Assembly: GCA_040877875.1 (NCBI GenBank)
Contig: JBBDNC010000097.1
Location: forward strand, 1 to 23,101
DNA from: JBBDNC01 sp040877875
Lineage (GTDB): Bacteria; Bacteroidota; Rhodothermia; Balneolales; Balneolaceae
Length of the DNA: 23,101 nt
Reading direction: 5' to 3'
The notes beneath the pieces are model-generated. The model was not told the DNA's origin. It worked only from the letters and a program-made list of their open reading frames with translations, and made no database searches. Of this stretch, positions 23,081-23,101 are shown piece by piece. The position numbers were made by a program, and so were the translations under genes. Numbering within the stretch: position 1 is the stretch's first letter; every line of letters begins with the position of its first letter.

Positions 23081-23101
23081 AAGTTCAAAGCCTGTCCGCC
23101 A

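Noticed and set aside
1..23101. tRNA genes, rRNA, CRISPR arrays and known riboswitches
   Set aside because: I looked for T-loop-like GGTTCGA patterns, regularly spaced repeats and recognisable aptamer cores and found none. This was by eye, so divergent cases could be missed.

Overview
The window suggests a chromosomal stretch from a Gram-negative bacterium of the Bacteroidota/Balneolota/Rhodothermota side of the tree. This is inferred from family content, not from a marker gene: an S46 dipeptidyl-peptidase, a DUF3822-rsmD-coaD block, a long DUF349 repeat protein, a GbsR/MarR regulator beside yraN, outer-membrane beta-barrels, and few strong Shine-Dalgarno sites. No rRNA, tRNA or CRISPR array was seen.

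Layout. Positions 1-660 are a gene graveyard. On the minus strand lie a truncated CubicO/class C beta-lactamase-like serine hydrolase and a frameshifted FG-GAP/ASPIC (CRTAC1-type) fragment; on the plus strand is a short FG-GAP-like tail. A repeat resembling an IS terminal inverted repeat sits at the left edge, recurs at 4658-4687, and recurs facing outward at the right edge (23051 onward). Positions 678-4574 hold a plus-strand set: an exported cupredoxin, a two-TM histidine kinase of the HisKA_2 type whose start overlaps the cupredoxin stop, and an outer-membrane beta-barrel. An AT-rich leader then precedes a small basic protein of unknown function (5020-5271) with a clear terminator.

From 5506 to 16704 nearly all genes are on the minus strand. 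glpK-glpD (glycerol to dihydroxyacetone phosphate) has a perfect 11-bp inverted repeat upstream. Next come a PLP aminotransferase and a tight cluster fmdB-like, gbsR-like, yraN. The third group is S46 peptidase, a pseudopilin-like membrane protein, DUF3822, rsmD and coaD, the last four nearly gapless. From 17020 to 22403 genes are on the plus strand: a small unknown protein overlapping an RluA-type pseudouridine synthase, a Dps ferritin-like protein, an MscS-type channel and a DUF349 repeat protein. A small outer-membrane barrel protein (minus strand) closes the window.

Most genes are ordinary housekeeping or stress functions. The best candidate for a less-described system is the cupredoxin / sensor kinase / beta-barrel module at 678-4574. 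It looks like a periplasmic copper- or redox-linked sensing unit with no response regulator in the window. The remnant region and the shared repeat at both ends suggest that mobile-element activity shaped this locus.
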